Positions 8,790 through 17,572 of a DNA stretch of 64,000 nucleotides are shown piece by piece (the stretch's first letter is position 1; every line of letters starts with the position of its first letter). The stretch is from Pseudoalteromonas gelatinilytica (lineage in GTDB: Bacteria > Pseudomonadota > Gammaproteobacteria > Enterobacterales > Alteromonadaceae): positions 823,299 through 887,298 of the forward strand of contig NZ_LRRU01000020.1 in assembly GCF_001641615.1 (NCBI RefSeq), given 5' to 3'. Made by a program: the position numbers and the translations under genes. The notes beneath the pieces were generated by a model. It ran no database searches. It was not told the origin of the DNA and was given only the letters and a program-made list of their open reading frames with translations.

Positions 8790-9902
8790 TTATAGCACTT
8801 TTCCAGCAATAAAGGTGGCTTGTACATTTTGCTGTGCGTCTAACACCACAAAGTCAGCGTCAAACCCGCTCAGTAAGCGACCTTTTTTATGTAAACCTAA
8901 ATATTGTGCAGGATAAAGTGATGCCATACGTAAGCTCTCAGCAAGGCTAACATCCAATGTGTTCACTGTGTTGCGCACCGCACTTGCCATATCAAGTACG
9001 CTGCCTGCTAATTCACCGGTCGTTGAATTTAATCGATCGCCAGTACGAATAACTTTACGACCATCAAAGAAATCAAACTCCATGTCATCAGTCCCCACAG
9101 GTGGCATTGCATCTGTGACTAACATAATTTTTCCGCGCTGTTTGGTGCGAATAGCTAATTTTGCTGATGATGGGTGTACATGGTGACCATCAACAATTAA
9201 GCCGCACCAACTGTTATCATCCCAAAGTGCAGCACCAACAACACCTGGCTCTCGTGATGTAAATGCTGACATGGCATTAAATAAGTGGGTAAAACCATCA
9301 GCCCCTGCAGCAAGTGCAGCATTGGTGGTCGCAAAGTCTGCATTGGTGTGGCCAATACACACTTTTACACCACTCTCCACTAAGCGTGCGATATCATCAG
9401 CACTGACATTTTCAGGTGCTAAGGTAACCATTTTAATGCCTAAGTCTTGGCGGGCGTAAATTGCAAATTCTTGTTCTGTGATTGGACGAATAAATTGCTC
9501 GCTGTGGGTGCCTTTTTTCCCTAATGAAAGGTGCGGGCCTTCGAAGTGCACACCCATTATGCCCGGAACACCTTCAGCAATTGCTTGTGCAGTGGCATCG
9601 GCCGCTTTTGCCATGACTTCGACTTGGTCAGTGATCAGGGTTGGCATAATCGCTGTTGAACCAAACTGACCATGTGCTTTGGCTATTCTATCTAAGCAAT
9701 CTGGCGTTTGTTCAGCGTTAAAAAACGCCCCGCCACCGCCATTTACTTGTACATCAATAAAACCGGGGGCCACTAAACCCGTTAATGCAACGGCATTAGC
9801 ATCTGCTTCAACACGCTTAAACACACCATTATCGACGCTAAAATACACATCAGATAAAAATTCGTCACCGGTAAACAATGAACTTGCATGATAAATCGTC
9901 AT
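8790..9902 (-). CDS. nagA: N-acetylglucosamine-6-phosphate deacetylase
   Basis: 370 residues. PGFIDVQVNGGGG replaces the usual amidohydrolase HxH, as in NagA proteins. GVHFEGPHLS supplies the metal-binding Glu, IGHTNAD and THLFNAMS the two metal His residues, and VTDAMPP the catalytic Asp. It deacetylates GlcNAc-6-P to GlcN-6-P and acetate in the cytoplasm. Its start overlaps the nagK stop by one base (TAATG), indicating translational coupling, and the product feeds NagB. Confidence 0.96.
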   Translation of the reverse strand: MTIYHASSLFTGDEFLSDVYFSVDNGVFKRVEADANAVALTGLVAPGFIDVQVNGGGGAFFNAEQTPDCLDRIAKAHGQFGSTAIMPTLITDQVEVMAKAADATAQAIAEGVPGIMGVHFEGPHLSLGKKGTHSEQFIRPITEQEFAIYARQDLGIKMVTLAPENVSADDIARLVESGVKVCIGHTNADFATTNAALAAGADGFTHLFNAMSAFTSREPGVVGAALWDDNSWCGLIVDGHHVHPSSAKLAIRTKQRGKIMLVTDAMPPVGTDDMEFDFFDGRKVIRTGDRLNSTTGELAGSVLDMASAVRNTVNTLDVSLAESLRMASLYPAQYLGLHKKGRLLSGFDADFVVLDAQQNVQATFIAGKVL

Positions 9903-10816
9903 TACAAACTTACCTCTTGGTTTTGTTCAAGAACAGATTGCTGAGCAAAATACACCGCGCCCATTTCCGGTGGTTGAATAGGAGATTCAACGCGTTTCGC
10001 AATATCTTCTGCAAGCCACTTATTTAATGGCTCGGCTAAACCGCCAATCATAGATAACCGTGGCGGGTTATTCTCTAATAAGCGCTGCGCTAATTTACTA
10101 ACGTAATCAGCCCCTTCTTTCACAATGGAGATAGCAACTTTGTCATTATTATTGGCTGCTTCAAATACATAACGGGCTAATTTGGCAAAACTACTCGAAG
10201 GCTGACCAGACATTTGTTCAACAATTGCCATCGCATTGTCAGCTTCAAAATGCTCGGTGATCACGTTAGTTAGGTTTGTTGCTTCGCCTAGGCCATCAAG
10301 GTCTAACAAGGTCGCTTTTATTGCTTCAAGACCCATCCAGGCGCCGCTGCCTTTATCACCTAAGGCAAAGCCATGACCGCCAAAGTTAGTTGTGCGACCA
10401 TTTACACATGAAAAACCACATGAGCCAGTGCCTGTGATGATCACCGCACCATCACTCCCTTCGTGTGCGCCGATACAGGCTGTATGTAAGTCGGTGGTGA
10501 GGAACATTTGTTTGAATGGATGCTCCCATTCCATAATCTTGTCGTACAAACTTGGTAGGTTTACACCTGCTAAACCTAAGCCGGCATAAAGCTGATGAAC
10601 GGTTTCAAGCGGTAAACCCGCATCACGAAGTGCTAATTGTGTTGAGACCATAATTGATTCGAGAGTACGTTCCAAACCATGTAATGGATTTGCAGGACCA
10701 CCTAGGCCAGTTCCTAATACACCTTGTTTAACAGAGTAGATAGTTGCTCGACATTTCGTTCCGCCACCATCAATACCAATAAACAATTGGTCCTCATTCA
10801 CACTCTTCGCCATCAT
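9902..10816 (-). CDS. nagK: N-acetylglucosamine kinase (BadF/BadG/BcrA family)
   Basis: 304 residues of the ASKHA fold. The phosphate-1 loop GIDGGGTKCRA is at the N-terminus, ITGTGSCG follows near the middle with an adjacent GGHGFALGDKGSGAWMG segment, and GGLAEPL near the C-terminus completes the nucleotide site. It is the non-ROK type GlcNAc kinase found in the nag operons of Shewanella and related genera. It phosphorylates cytoplasmic GlcNAc, which implies non-PTS uptake. It is the first gene of the operon, with an AGGGG ribosome binding site and a NagR-type operator ~105 bp upstream. Confidence 0.9.
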   Translation of the reverse strand: MMAKSVNEDQLFIGIDGGGTKCRATIYSVKQGVLGTGLGGPANPLHGLERTLESIMVSTQLALRDAGLPLETVHQLYAGLGLAGVNLPSLYDKIMEWEHPFKQMFLTTDLHTACIGAHEGSDGAVIITGTGSCGFSCVNGRTTNFGGHGFALGDKGSGAWMGLEAIKATLLDLDGLGEATNLTNVITEHFEADNAMAIVEQMSGQPSSSFAKLARYVFEAANNNDKVAISIVKEGADYVSKLAQRLLENNPPRLSMIGGLAEPLNKWLAEDIAKRVESPIQPPEMGAVYFAQQSVLEQNQEVSL

Positions 10817-10919
10817 TTAACGACCCCTAGCCTTCGTTTAGTTTTTGTCTAAATCGCATTATTTTTCTTATCAGAATGCGAAATCATCTCAACCTTTGTT
10901 GATTTAATGTTACACAACA

Positions 10920-10937
10920 AATGACAGCGTTGTCATT
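10920..10937. promoter_or_regulatory. NagR-type operator upstream of nagK
   Basis: AATGACAGCGTTGTCATT has the same TGACARCGYTGTCA core as the nagB operator. The 370-bp stretch 10817-11186 holds this site in AT-rich sequence; no gene is seen there. Confidence 0.8.
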
Positions 10938-11186
10938 ATATTTTTTATAAAAATTCGTATATCTTTCATATTTATTTTTAATTAATTGAATTAAAACGTT
11001 TTATTTAACAGACAAGAAAATTAGAAACCACATCAACAATGTCCTATTACACCTTTATTTATGCTTTTTTGCATAATTTAGTGCGTTGTGCGTGACTATT
11101 CCTTTATTTATCATAAAGTGTAGCTAATGTTAGCTTAGCTGAAATAATACTTTAGTTAAACATTTTATTTTTATAGGAATATTTTT

Positions 11187-11681
11187 TCACCTTGATAGTA
11201 GCAGTGAATCGTCAATACAATGAAATTCAGCGGCGGCTTGCTTTAAAATATCAGCGGTAAGCTGCTCTGCTCCATAGACATCACACGGTAGCTGATACTT
11301 ATTCGCTAAGTGACCAAGTAATAAGGCAAAATCACCATCACCCGAAAGCAATACCATTTTATCGAGCTGCTTGGCATGCTCTAGCATATCAATGGTAATG
11401 CCAACATCCCAATCCCCTTTTGCACTGCCATCTTTGCGCTGAATAAAAGGTTTCAGTTTTACCTCAAAACCAATTGCGCGCAGAATATTTTGAAACTGCG
11501 ATTGCTTTTCATCGCCACGATATATTGCATATGCAATGGCGCAATCAATTTGATAGCGTTCGCTCATTTGTGCCCAAAAGGCATTGTAGTCAAAGTTTTT
11601 CTTGTAGCTTTCTCTACAGGTGTAATAAATGTTTTGTACATCTACAAAAATACCGACTCTTGGCTTATCAACTGCTGACAT
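11187..11681 (-). CDS. NYN-domain (PIN-like, LabA/DUF88 type) protein
   Basis: 164 residues spanning one NYN domain. The acidic metal-binding positions are visible in VGIFVDVQNIYY (~residues 9-20), GDWDVGITIDML (~88-99) and LLSGDGDF (~107-114). Such domains are PIN-like and predicted ribonucleases; the specific RNA target is unknown. The gene diverges from satD across 155 bp that contain three tandem palindromes, so it may share regulation with the satD-DUF3307 pair. There is no signal peptide. Confidence 0.82.
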   Translation of the reverse strand: MSAVDKPRVGIFVDVQNIYYTCRESYKKNFDYNAFWAQMSERYQIDCAIAYAIYRGDEKQSQFQNILRAIGFEVKLKPFIQRKDGSAKGDWDVGITIDMLEHAKQLDKMVLLSGDGDFALLLGHLANKYQLPCDVYGAEQLTADILKQAAAEFHCIDDSLLLSR

Positions 11682-11744
11682 AGTTTTCTGTTCTTTAGTG
11701 ATTTGTGTTCACTGTAGCATATCTAGGTTGATATTTACGAAAAA

Positions 11745-11819
11745 GTAACCTAAATTGGTTACATAAAAAAAAGTAACCAAATTTGGTTACTTATCGCGAT
11801 GTAACTAAATTAAGTTACT
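11745..11819. promoter_or_regulatory. Three tandem 18-bp palindromic operators
   Basis: The sites are GTAACCTAAATTGGTTAC (11745-11762), GTAACCAAATTTGGTTAC (11774-11791, a perfect palindrome) and GTAACTAAATTAAGTTAC (11802-11819). They share the form GTAAC-N8-GTTAC at 28-29 bp spacing, ending 17 bp before satD. They probably bind a dimeric regulator; the HTH-bearing SatD itself is the obvious candidate, which is inference. Confidence 0.8.
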
Positions 11820-11836
11820 TAATCTAAGGGATCATA

Positions 11837-12451
11837 ATGATTGCGGTGATCAGCGGTGATTTAATTAAATCACAAAAAATTCCACAACAAGAATACGACG
11901 CTATGCTTTATCAGCTTGATCAAAGCTTACGCTTTGTTGCCAAGCGTTTTAATGCAAGCTTTACCATTTACCGTGGCGATGCATTACAAGTACAGCTAAC
12001 AGAGCCAGAACTGGTGTGTCATGCAGCAATCTTGTTGTATTTGCAAATGAAAGCAGCCAATTACGAACTGCGACAAAGCTTGGCCATTGGCTCACTCGAC
12101 AACCCCCGCGCCGATATAAAAACAGCCACAGGCAGTGCTTATACCTTATCTGGTCGTGGTTTAGATAACATCGGCCAGCAACGCTTAGTGTTAAATATTG
12201 AAAATAACGCCCTTGAAGAAGGCTTTGCGCTTAATATTGCGCTTGTCGAAGTCCTGCTTGAAAAAATGAGTCAAAAGCAGGCCAATGCCCTGTTTTATTA
12301 TTTAACCGCCGAGAACAACAGCCATGCAGAGCTTGCTAAAGAGCTTAATACTAGCCGAGAGAATGTCACGAAGTTACTCAACCTGGCGCATTATCAACTT
12401 ATCGAGCGCTTTATAAATTACAGCCAAACCACACTCAAAGGATTGTTATGA
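11837..12451 (+). CDS. SatD family protein
   Basis: 204 residues. The N-terminus MIAVISGDLIKSQKI, the IYRGDALQV segment (~45-53) and ATGSAYTLSGRGLD (~93-106) are characteristic of SatD-like proteins (named after the streptococcal acid-tolerance locus). The last ~50 residues look like a helix-turn-helix (SHAELAKELNTSRENVTKLLNLAHYQL), so DNA binding is plausible. It overlaps the following DUF3307 gene by 4 bp, and the two families are known to be neighbours in diverse bacteria. The molecular function is not established. Three palindromes immediately upstream suggest autoregulation. An AAGGGAT ribosome binding site precedes the ATG. Confidence 0.82.
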   Translation: MIAVISGDLIKSQKIPQQEYDAMLYQLDQSLRFVAKRFNASFTIYRGDALQVQLTEPELVCHAAILLYLQMKAANYELRQSLAIGSLDNPRADIKTATGSAYTLSGRGLDNIGQQRLVLNIENNALEEGFALNIALVEVLLEKMSQKQANALFYYLTAENNSHAELAKELNTSRENVTKLLNLAHYQLIERFINYSQTTLKGLL

Positions 12452-13200
12452 CCAGTTTTGCTCTATTACTCACCGCATTAGTATTGGGCCACTTACTTGC
12501 AGACTTTTATTGGCAACCAATGAGCTGGGTACACGACAGAAACAACCGTCACTTTCGTGCCAGTAAACTCTATTTGCACGTATTAACACACGGCGTGACC
12601 TCTTTAGCTGTGCTCACACTATGGGAATACACTTATGGCTGGCAAGAGTTCTCTCGTGTATTGTTAGCAACGGTTGCGATTATGCTAAGCCACTATGTCA
12701 TTGACTTGGCAAAGTCATATTCAAATAAAGGCGTGGTGCCGTTTTTACTCGACCAGTTGGCGCATCTTGTTGTGATTGTAATGCTAAGCATTTGGCTTAG
12801 TGATAAGAATGAATTTTATAGCTTAGCGTGGCAAAAGCTGATTGCCCTCGATACTTTGTTTGTTATTGCAGCTTATTTATTGGTGCTTAACCCAAGCTCT
12901 GTGTTTATTCGCATGATGCTAGAGAAAATCAATATTCAGATAAACAATGAAGGCAGCATTCCTGCCGCGGGGCATTTTATTGGCTTGCTCGAGCGAGTGT
13001 TAATGTTGAGCTTTATCTTGTTAGGTGAATACGGCGGCGTGGGCTTTCTACTGGCGGCCAAATCTATCTTTCGATTCGGTGATTTAAAAGAAAGTAGCGA
13101 AAAACAACTTACTGAGTATGTCATGCTGGGCACTTTGTTAAGTGTCACCGTGACACTCTTTATTGGTGTCGCCACCTTATATTGCATTAAACTCATTTAA
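12448..13200 (+). CDS. DUF3307 family membrane protein
   Basis: 250 residues with about seven hydrophobic segments. The N-terminal LVLGHLLADFYWQP with conserved Asp, LYLHVLTHGV (His-rich) and LSHYVIDLAKSYSNK are typical DUF3307 motifs. The conserved His and Asp within or near membrane helices hint at a catalytic or metal-binding role, but no function is known. It is translationally coupled to satD (4-bp overlap). A perfect palindromic terminator follows directly. Confidence 0.82.
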   Translation: MTSFALLLTALVLGHLLADFYWQPMSWVHDRNNRHFRASKLYLHVLTHGVTSLAVLTLWEYTYGWQEFSRVLLATVAIMLSHYVIDLAKSYSNKGVVPFLLDQLAHLVVIVMLSIWLSDKNEFYSLAWQKLIALDTLFVIAAYLLVLNPSSVFIRMMLEKINIQINNEGSIPAAGHFIGLLERVLMLSFILLGEYGGVGFLLAAKSIFRFGDLKESSEKQLTEYVMLGTLLSVTVTLFIGVATLYCIKLI

Positions 13201-13203
13201 AAC

Positions 13204-13229
13204 AAAAAACGCGCAATTGCGCGTTTTTT
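13204..13229. terminator. Bidirectional terminator (satD operon / rhlE)
   Basis: A perfect 26-bp palindrome with core ACGCGCAATTGCGCGT and six A / six T flanks sits between convergent genes. Confidence 0.9.
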
Positions 13230-13242
13230 GTTTTTACTGCTA

Positions 13243-14691
13243 TTAACTATCCGCAGCGGGCTTACGTCTTGGGCGAGATGGCCCCGATACACGCTGACGA
13301 TTACCCGCAGGTTTATTACCTGCTGGTTTAGTGTTATTTGATTTATTCCCGTTGTTTGCACCTTTTTGGTTTTGGCCTTGCTCTTTACCCTTACCCTGCC
13401 ACTTACCTTGTGAAGGACGCTTTTGCGATTTAGGTTTTGGCTTTTGTGCAGGTTTTGCTACACCTTGACCATCTTGAGCTGGTGCTTTTGGCTTTTTCGG
13501 TTTCTTTGGCTTTTTCGGCTTGATTGGACGCGTATCTAGCGGCTTTTCAGCAACCGGTTTGTTTGGCTCAAAACCTGCTTCGGTTGCACGCGGAATAAGC
13601 TCACCAATAAAGCGCTCAATACCATATAAATCGTCGGCATCATCTACTGTTACAAACGAAATAGCATGACCTGATGCACCCGCTCGGCCTGTACGGCCAA
13701 TACGATGTACGTAATCTTCATAAATATTCGGTAGATCGTAGTTAACAACGTGAGGTAGCTCAACAATATCAAGACCACGGGCAACAATATCGGTTGCCAC
13801 TAATACGCGCACTTCACCCGATTTAAAGCCTTCGAGTGCTTTAACGCGAGCGCCTTGCGATTTATTCCCGTGAATGGCAGCGCCGACAATATCATCGCGT
13901 TCAAGCTGCTTAACTAAACGGTTAGCACCATGCTTAGTACGGCAAAATACCAATACTTGCTGCCAATCGTTAGTACGGATCAGGTGGCTAAGCAATGCTG
14001 TTTTACGTGATTTATCTAGCGCATAAACAGATTGAGTAACAGTTTTAGCTGTGGTGTTTTTTGCCGCGACTGAAATCTCAACGGGATCGTTAATGAGCCC
14101 TTTTGCAAGTTCACGAATTTCATCAGAGAACGTCGCTGAGAACATCAGGTTCTGACGTTTAGCAGGCAATTTAGCAATGATACGTTTGATGTCATGAATA
14201 AAGCCCATATCAAGCATACGGTCTGCTTCATCAAGGATCAGCACTTCTAAATCATCAAACTTAACAGCATTTTGATTGTGTAGATCTAATAAACGACCAG
14301 GTGTGGCCACTAAAATATCAACACCTTTACGAAGGCGCATCATTTGTGGGTTAATTTTAACGCCACCATAAACAACAAATGAGCTAACATTTGAATGCTT
14401 AGCATATTGCTCAACATTTTCGCTTACTTGTAGAGCCAACTCGCGAGTTGGAGCCAATACTAATGCGCGTACTTTATTGCCACCCGCTTTAGGGCCCTTT
14501 GACAAACGCTCAATTAACGGCAGTGTAAAACCTGCTGTTTTACCTGTACCAGTTTGCGCTGCGGCCATAACATCACGGCCTTCAATGATCGCAGGGATAG
14601 CTTGTGATTGAATAGGCGTAGGTGCTTCATAGCCCTTTTCTAAAACTGCATTTACTAAAGCTGGTGATAAACCTAACCCATCAAAACTCAT
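13243..14691 (-). CDS. rhlE: DEAD-box ATP-dependent RNA helicase, RhlE type
   Basis: 482 residues from the ATG at 14691 (MSFDGLGLSP, AGAGAG ribosome binding site); an in-frame ATG at 14778 is less likely. Motif Q (PTPIQSQAI) is at ~25, AQTGTGKT at 45-52, PTRELA at 81, TPGR at 130, DEAD at 154-157, SAT in LMFSATF, and HRIGRTGR in the second RecA domain. From ~390 the tail is low-complexity, rich in Lys, Pro, Asn, Gln and Arg, typical of RhlE RNA-binding extensions. The role is RNA unwinding in ribosome assembly or RNA decay. Confidence 0.93.
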   Translation of the reverse strand: MSFDGLGLSPALVNAVLEKGYEAPTPIQSQAIPAIIEGRDVMAAAQTGTGKTAGFTLPLIERLSKGPKAGGNKVRALVLAPTRELALQVSENVEQYAKHSNVSSFVVYGGVKINPQMMRLRKGVDILVATPGRLLDLHNQNAVKFDDLEVLILDEADRMLDMGFIHDIKRIIAKLPAKRQNLMFSATFSDEIRELAKGLINDPVEISVAAKNTTAKTVTQSVYALDKSRKTALLSHLIRTNDWQQVLVFCRTKHGANRLVKQLERDDIVGAAIHGNKSQGARVKALEGFKSGEVRVLVATDIVARGLDIVELPHVVNYDLPNIYEDYVHRIGRTGRAGASGHAISFVTVDDADDLYGIERFIGELIPRATEAGFEPNKPVAEKPLDTRPIKPKKPKKPKKPKAPAQDGQGVAKPAQKPKPKSQKRPSQGKWQGKGKEQGQNQKGANNGNKSNNTKPAGNKPAGNRQRVSGPSRPRRKPAADS

Positions 14692-14820
14692 ACTATCTCT
14701 CTTTAAAAAATTCAGCCGATTCGGCGAAGTGCGCGCATTATACCTAGGATAGTCAATAATGCATGGAATTATTTGCAAACTAACACTTAATGCTGAACTT
14801 AGCAGACAAATTTAAGGCAT

Positions 14821-14847
14821 AAAAAAAGCGGCTTTAATGCCGCTTTC
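14821..14847 (-). terminator. Terminator of the 2OG-Fe(II) oxygenase gene
   Basis: An 8-bp stem AAAGCGGC / GCCGCTTT with a 6-base loop is followed by a T-run on the minus strand. Confidence 0.85.
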
Positions 14848-14863
14848 TCTTTATAACCAATTT

Positions 14864-15706
14864 TTACTTAACACCAAGCTCGCGTAAACGCTCTTGTAAG
14901 TAGCTGTCTGCTGTGTAGCGCTCAGAAAGCACAACATCAGGACGCGGGTGTAAGAATAATGGTAACGAAATACGTGATTTAGTTGACGCTTTACCCGTTG
15001 GGTTGATCACACGGTGAATCGTTGATGGGAAGTAACCACCTGACGCTTCTTGTAGCATGTCACCAATATTGATGATCAGGTTACCAAAATCACATGGTAC
15101 GTCTAACCAACCGCCATCTGTTTTTTGTACTTGTAAACCTGGCTCATTTGCCGCAGGTAATACAGTTAATAAGTTGATGTCGCCATGCGCTGCTGCACGG
15201 ATTGCACCTGGCTCTTCATCACCTGTCATTGGTGGGTAATGAAGAATACGCAGGAGTGTTTGCTCAGAGTTAGCAATCATATCTTTAAGGTCAATAGAGA
15301 ACTTAGCACGCACTTCTTCTGGTGCTTCAGCTTGAACCCAACTTAATAATGTCGCTGCAAACTCATTTGCTAAACGGTAGTACTCACGAATTTCTTCTTC
15401 TAGCTGTGCTGGAACACGGCCTTTTGGATAAACGTGGTAGTACTCTTTAATATCTTTAACGGTAAAGCCTTTTGCAACTTCTGACACTGATGGTGGGAAG
15501 TAACCATCTTGTGTTTCTTTTGAAAATAAAAACTCGTGCTTTTGCTCAGAATTAAAGAATTCTTGCCAATTTTTGTAAATAGACTCAACTAATGACTGAG
15601 GAATTGGGTGATTTTTTAATACACCGAAACCTGTGTTTCTTAGTGACTCAACAAATTGAGCGGCCGCATCGCTCGCTTTATAATCAACGGTAGGTAAATG
15701 TTGCAT
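14864..15706 (-). CDS. 2-oxoglutarate / Fe(II)-dependent oxygenase (isopenicillin-N-synthase-like)
   Basis: 280 residues. The iron ligands are His174 and Asp176 (AAHGDINLLTVL) and His231 (STIHRV), and the co-substrate-binding RxS is Arg245-Ser247 (KSRISLPLF). The N-terminal DIOX_N-like half carries the GFGVLKNHPIP segment. The length (280 versus ~330 for IPNS) fits the short bacterial members. The substrate is unknown, and no secondary-metabolite cluster surrounds it. It is a single gene with its own terminator. Confidence 0.88.
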   Translation of the reverse strand: MQHLPTVDYKASDAAAQFVESLRNTGFGVLKNHPIPQSLVESIYKNWQEFFNSEQKHEFLFSKETQDGYFPPSVSEVAKGFTVKDIKEYYHVYPKGRVPAQLEEEIREYYRLANEFAATLLSWVQAEAPEEVRAKFSIDLKDMIANSEQTLLRILHYPPMTGDEEPGAIRAAAHGDINLLTVLPAANEPGLQVQKTDGGWLDVPCDFGNLIINIGDMLQEASGGYFPSTIHRVINPTGKASTKSRISLPLFLHPRPDVVLSERYTADSYLQERLRELGVK

Positions 15707-15944
15707 TTGTCTTTTCCAGTGAATAAGGTTCTAGAAGTCTGTGCTAAGCATAGCATTTCTTCATTATAGCGCTTCGCGAGGATAGAGAAACACAGGCAAA
15801 AACATAAGGACTTATGTCCGCCCCACCTTGCTTAGCTCCTTAACTTTGATGCAGATCAACTAAGCCTTTAAGTAGTATAATATGTACTATTAGCTAAACT
15901 TTGATATGGTTAGTTAGACACATTTCAACGCAAAAGGATCGCTA

Positions 15945-16832
15945 ATGTTCAAAAGTCTGCAAATCTTACTTTTCTGTGCGCTCATATTCGTTACTAATCA
16001 GGCCATCTGTGCAGAACCAGCAAACTATAAAGTCGAAAACATTAAAGACAATGTATATCGCTTTAGTGCTGGCCATTACCACAGCGCTTTTATGATTGTT
16101 GATAACCTTGCCTTGGTGACTGATCCTATTAATAGCGATGCCGCAAAATATTTAAAAAGCTATATCAAAAAAACCTTTAACGCCGATATCAAGTACATGT
16201 TGTACAGCCATAGCCATGTTGACCATGCAATGGGCGGTCATGAGCTAATCGATAACAACACAACGGTCGTCGCTCATCAATTTGCAGCTGAGGACCTTAA
16301 ATTAAATAAAGTGCCTACTGCCCTGCCTGATCTTACATTTACCGATACACTCAAAGTCAATTTAGGTGATAGCTACGTGCAACTGAAATACTATGGGCCC
16401 AATAATGGCCGTGGTAATGTCAGTATGCGTTTTATGCCTGCCAATGTACTTTATGTTGTTGATTGGATTGTACTTGGCCGCATGCCATATAAAAATTTGA
16501 TTGGTTACGATATTAACGGCATGCTGCATTCAACTAAAGCAGTGTTAAATGAACCCACATTTGCTGCATTTATAGGTGGCCATGCAGATACTGGCAACCG
16601 CGATGATGTTGTCTCTTATTTACACTATATTCAAGACTTACACACTACAGTGCGCGATGGCATGTTAAAAGGTAAGAACCTTGCGACCTTACAAAAAGAA
16701 ATAAGCTTGCCTCAATACAGCCATTTAAAAATGTACCAGCAATGGCTACCACTGAATATTGAGGGTGTGTATAACAACCTTGTCGAGATGGGCTATTTTA
16801 ATTTTCGCAGCGATATTAATGCTCAGTTTTAG
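15945..16832 (+). CDS. Periplasmic metallo-beta-lactamase-fold hydrolase
   Basis: 295 residues with a signal peptide (hydrophobic stretch to ~residue 20, cleavage near ICA-EPA). The zinc motif is HSHVDH (His89, His91, Asp93, His94). LYVVDWIV (~residues 167-174) and GGHADTG supply the later metal ligands. This is the MBL superfamily; it resembles periplasmic MBL-fold proteins of marine bacteria rather than class B beta-lactamases. Substrate unknown. The ~240-bp upstream region holds AT-rich promoter-like sequence. Confidence 0.85.
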   Translation: MFKSLQILLFCALIFVTNQAICAEPANYKVENIKDNVYRFSAGHYHSAFMIVDNLALVTDPINSDAAKYLKSYIKKTFNADIKYMLYSHSHVDHAMGGHELIDNNTTVVAHQFAAEDLKLNKVPTALPDLTFTDTLKVNLGDSYVQLKYYGPNNGRGNVSMRFMPANVLYVVDWIVLGRMPYKNLIGYDINGMLHSTKAVLNEPTFAAFIGGHADTGNRDDVVSYLHYIQDLHTTVRDGMLKGKNLATLQKEISLPQYSHLKMYQQWLPLNIEGVYNNLVEMGYFNFRSDINAQF

Positions 16833-16841
16833 CTGAGCATT
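16818..16841. terminator. Hairpin spanning both convergent stops
   Basis: A perfect 9-bp stem AATGCTCAG / CTGAGCATT with a 6-base loop overlaps the stop codons of the MBL gene and the alpha/beta hydrolase. The T-run is poor, so it is a modest bidirectional terminator. Confidence 0.5.
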
Positions 16842-17571
16842 AAAAGCGAGATAAAAACGCGTTAAGTTCTTTACTCATACGTGCTACAAGCGCTTTTGGG
16901 CCACCATCATACATGTCGTTATGGCGCGAATCTTTAAGCTTAATTTGCGTCACTGGGTATACTGCGAGCTCTTGCGGCGTTAGCAATACGTTGTCATCTG
17001 CTGGGTAATCGCTACCGCGTAGTGTCAGTACAGCAATATTTTTGTTTCGCGGGATCAGCATACGGCGATGATCAAGGGTGATCAGCTTAGCTACCTTAGC
17101 GGGATAAATAGCCGCATATAATGCTGCAATATCCCCCCCATTTGAGTGCCCAAATAAAGTGAGCTGATTAAAGTCATACGCAGGATAACGCTTTGCAAGT
17201 TCTACGGCTAAAAACTCAAGGGTTTGTACACCGCGGTGCCAGTTTTCCATGCGTGTGGTCATGTAGGGTGGCTCAGGGTTTAAACTCGGATCGCCTTTTA
17301 ACTCATGAGCCACTTCAACCGTTAAATAACCATGCTGATGAAAGGCCTGCTGGGCAAATTGATACTCTGTATGCGCCATACCATAGCCTGCTCCAATAAA
17401 TGCCACGGGGCACTTTTTCTTTACCGTGCATTCGCTATCGGCTGCTGTAATGGTCACCGGAATATGGCGGGCTCGCTTAGTATCAAACAGTGTCTCTGTT
17501 TGGTTTGCAAAGGCTGTTTGCCCGCTAAGAGTTAAAGCGAGCAATAGCGCCGCCTTTTTAATATCTAACAT
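16840..17571 (-). CDS. Secreted alpha/beta hydrolase
   Basis: 243 residues with a signal peptide ending near AFA-NQT (~residue 22). The nucleophile elbow is GHSNG (LTLFGHSNGGDIAAL, ~residues 139-153), and the late SRHNDMYDGG segment supplies the catalytic His. A Cys pair in DSECTVKKKCPV may form a periplasmic disulfide. The substrate is not recognisable; an esterase or chlorophyllase/PET-hydrolase-like fold is plausible. The gene starts 1 bp downstream of the GNAT gene's stop, so the two are probably co-transcribed. Confidence 0.78.
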   Translation of the reverse strand: MLDIKKAALLLALTLSGQTAFANQTETLFDTKRARHIPVTITAADSECTVKKKCPVAFIGAGYGMAHTEYQFAQQAFHQHGYLTVEVAHELKGDPSLNPEPPYMTTRMENWHRGVQTLEFLAVELAKRYPAYDFNQLTLFGHSNGGDIAALYAAIYPAKVAKLITLDHRRMLIPRNKNIAVLTLRGSDYPADDNVLLTPQELAVYPVTQIKLKDSRHNDMYDGGPKALVARMSKELNAFLSRF

Positions 17572-17572
17572 T

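Noticed and set aside
11745..11819. Three regularly spaced repeats could look like a small CRISPR array
   Set aside because: The repeats are 18-bp palindromes that vary in the middle, with 10-11 bp gaps and no cas genes; they fit operators.
11187..13200. Phage-defence island
   Set aside because: NYN, SatD and DUF3307 have no accompanying defence genes, integrase or composition shift, so a defence role is not supported.
15873..15889. TAGTA-N7-TACTA palindrome before the MBL-fold gene
   Set aside because: Short, AT-rich and within promoter-like sequence; not distinguishable from chance.
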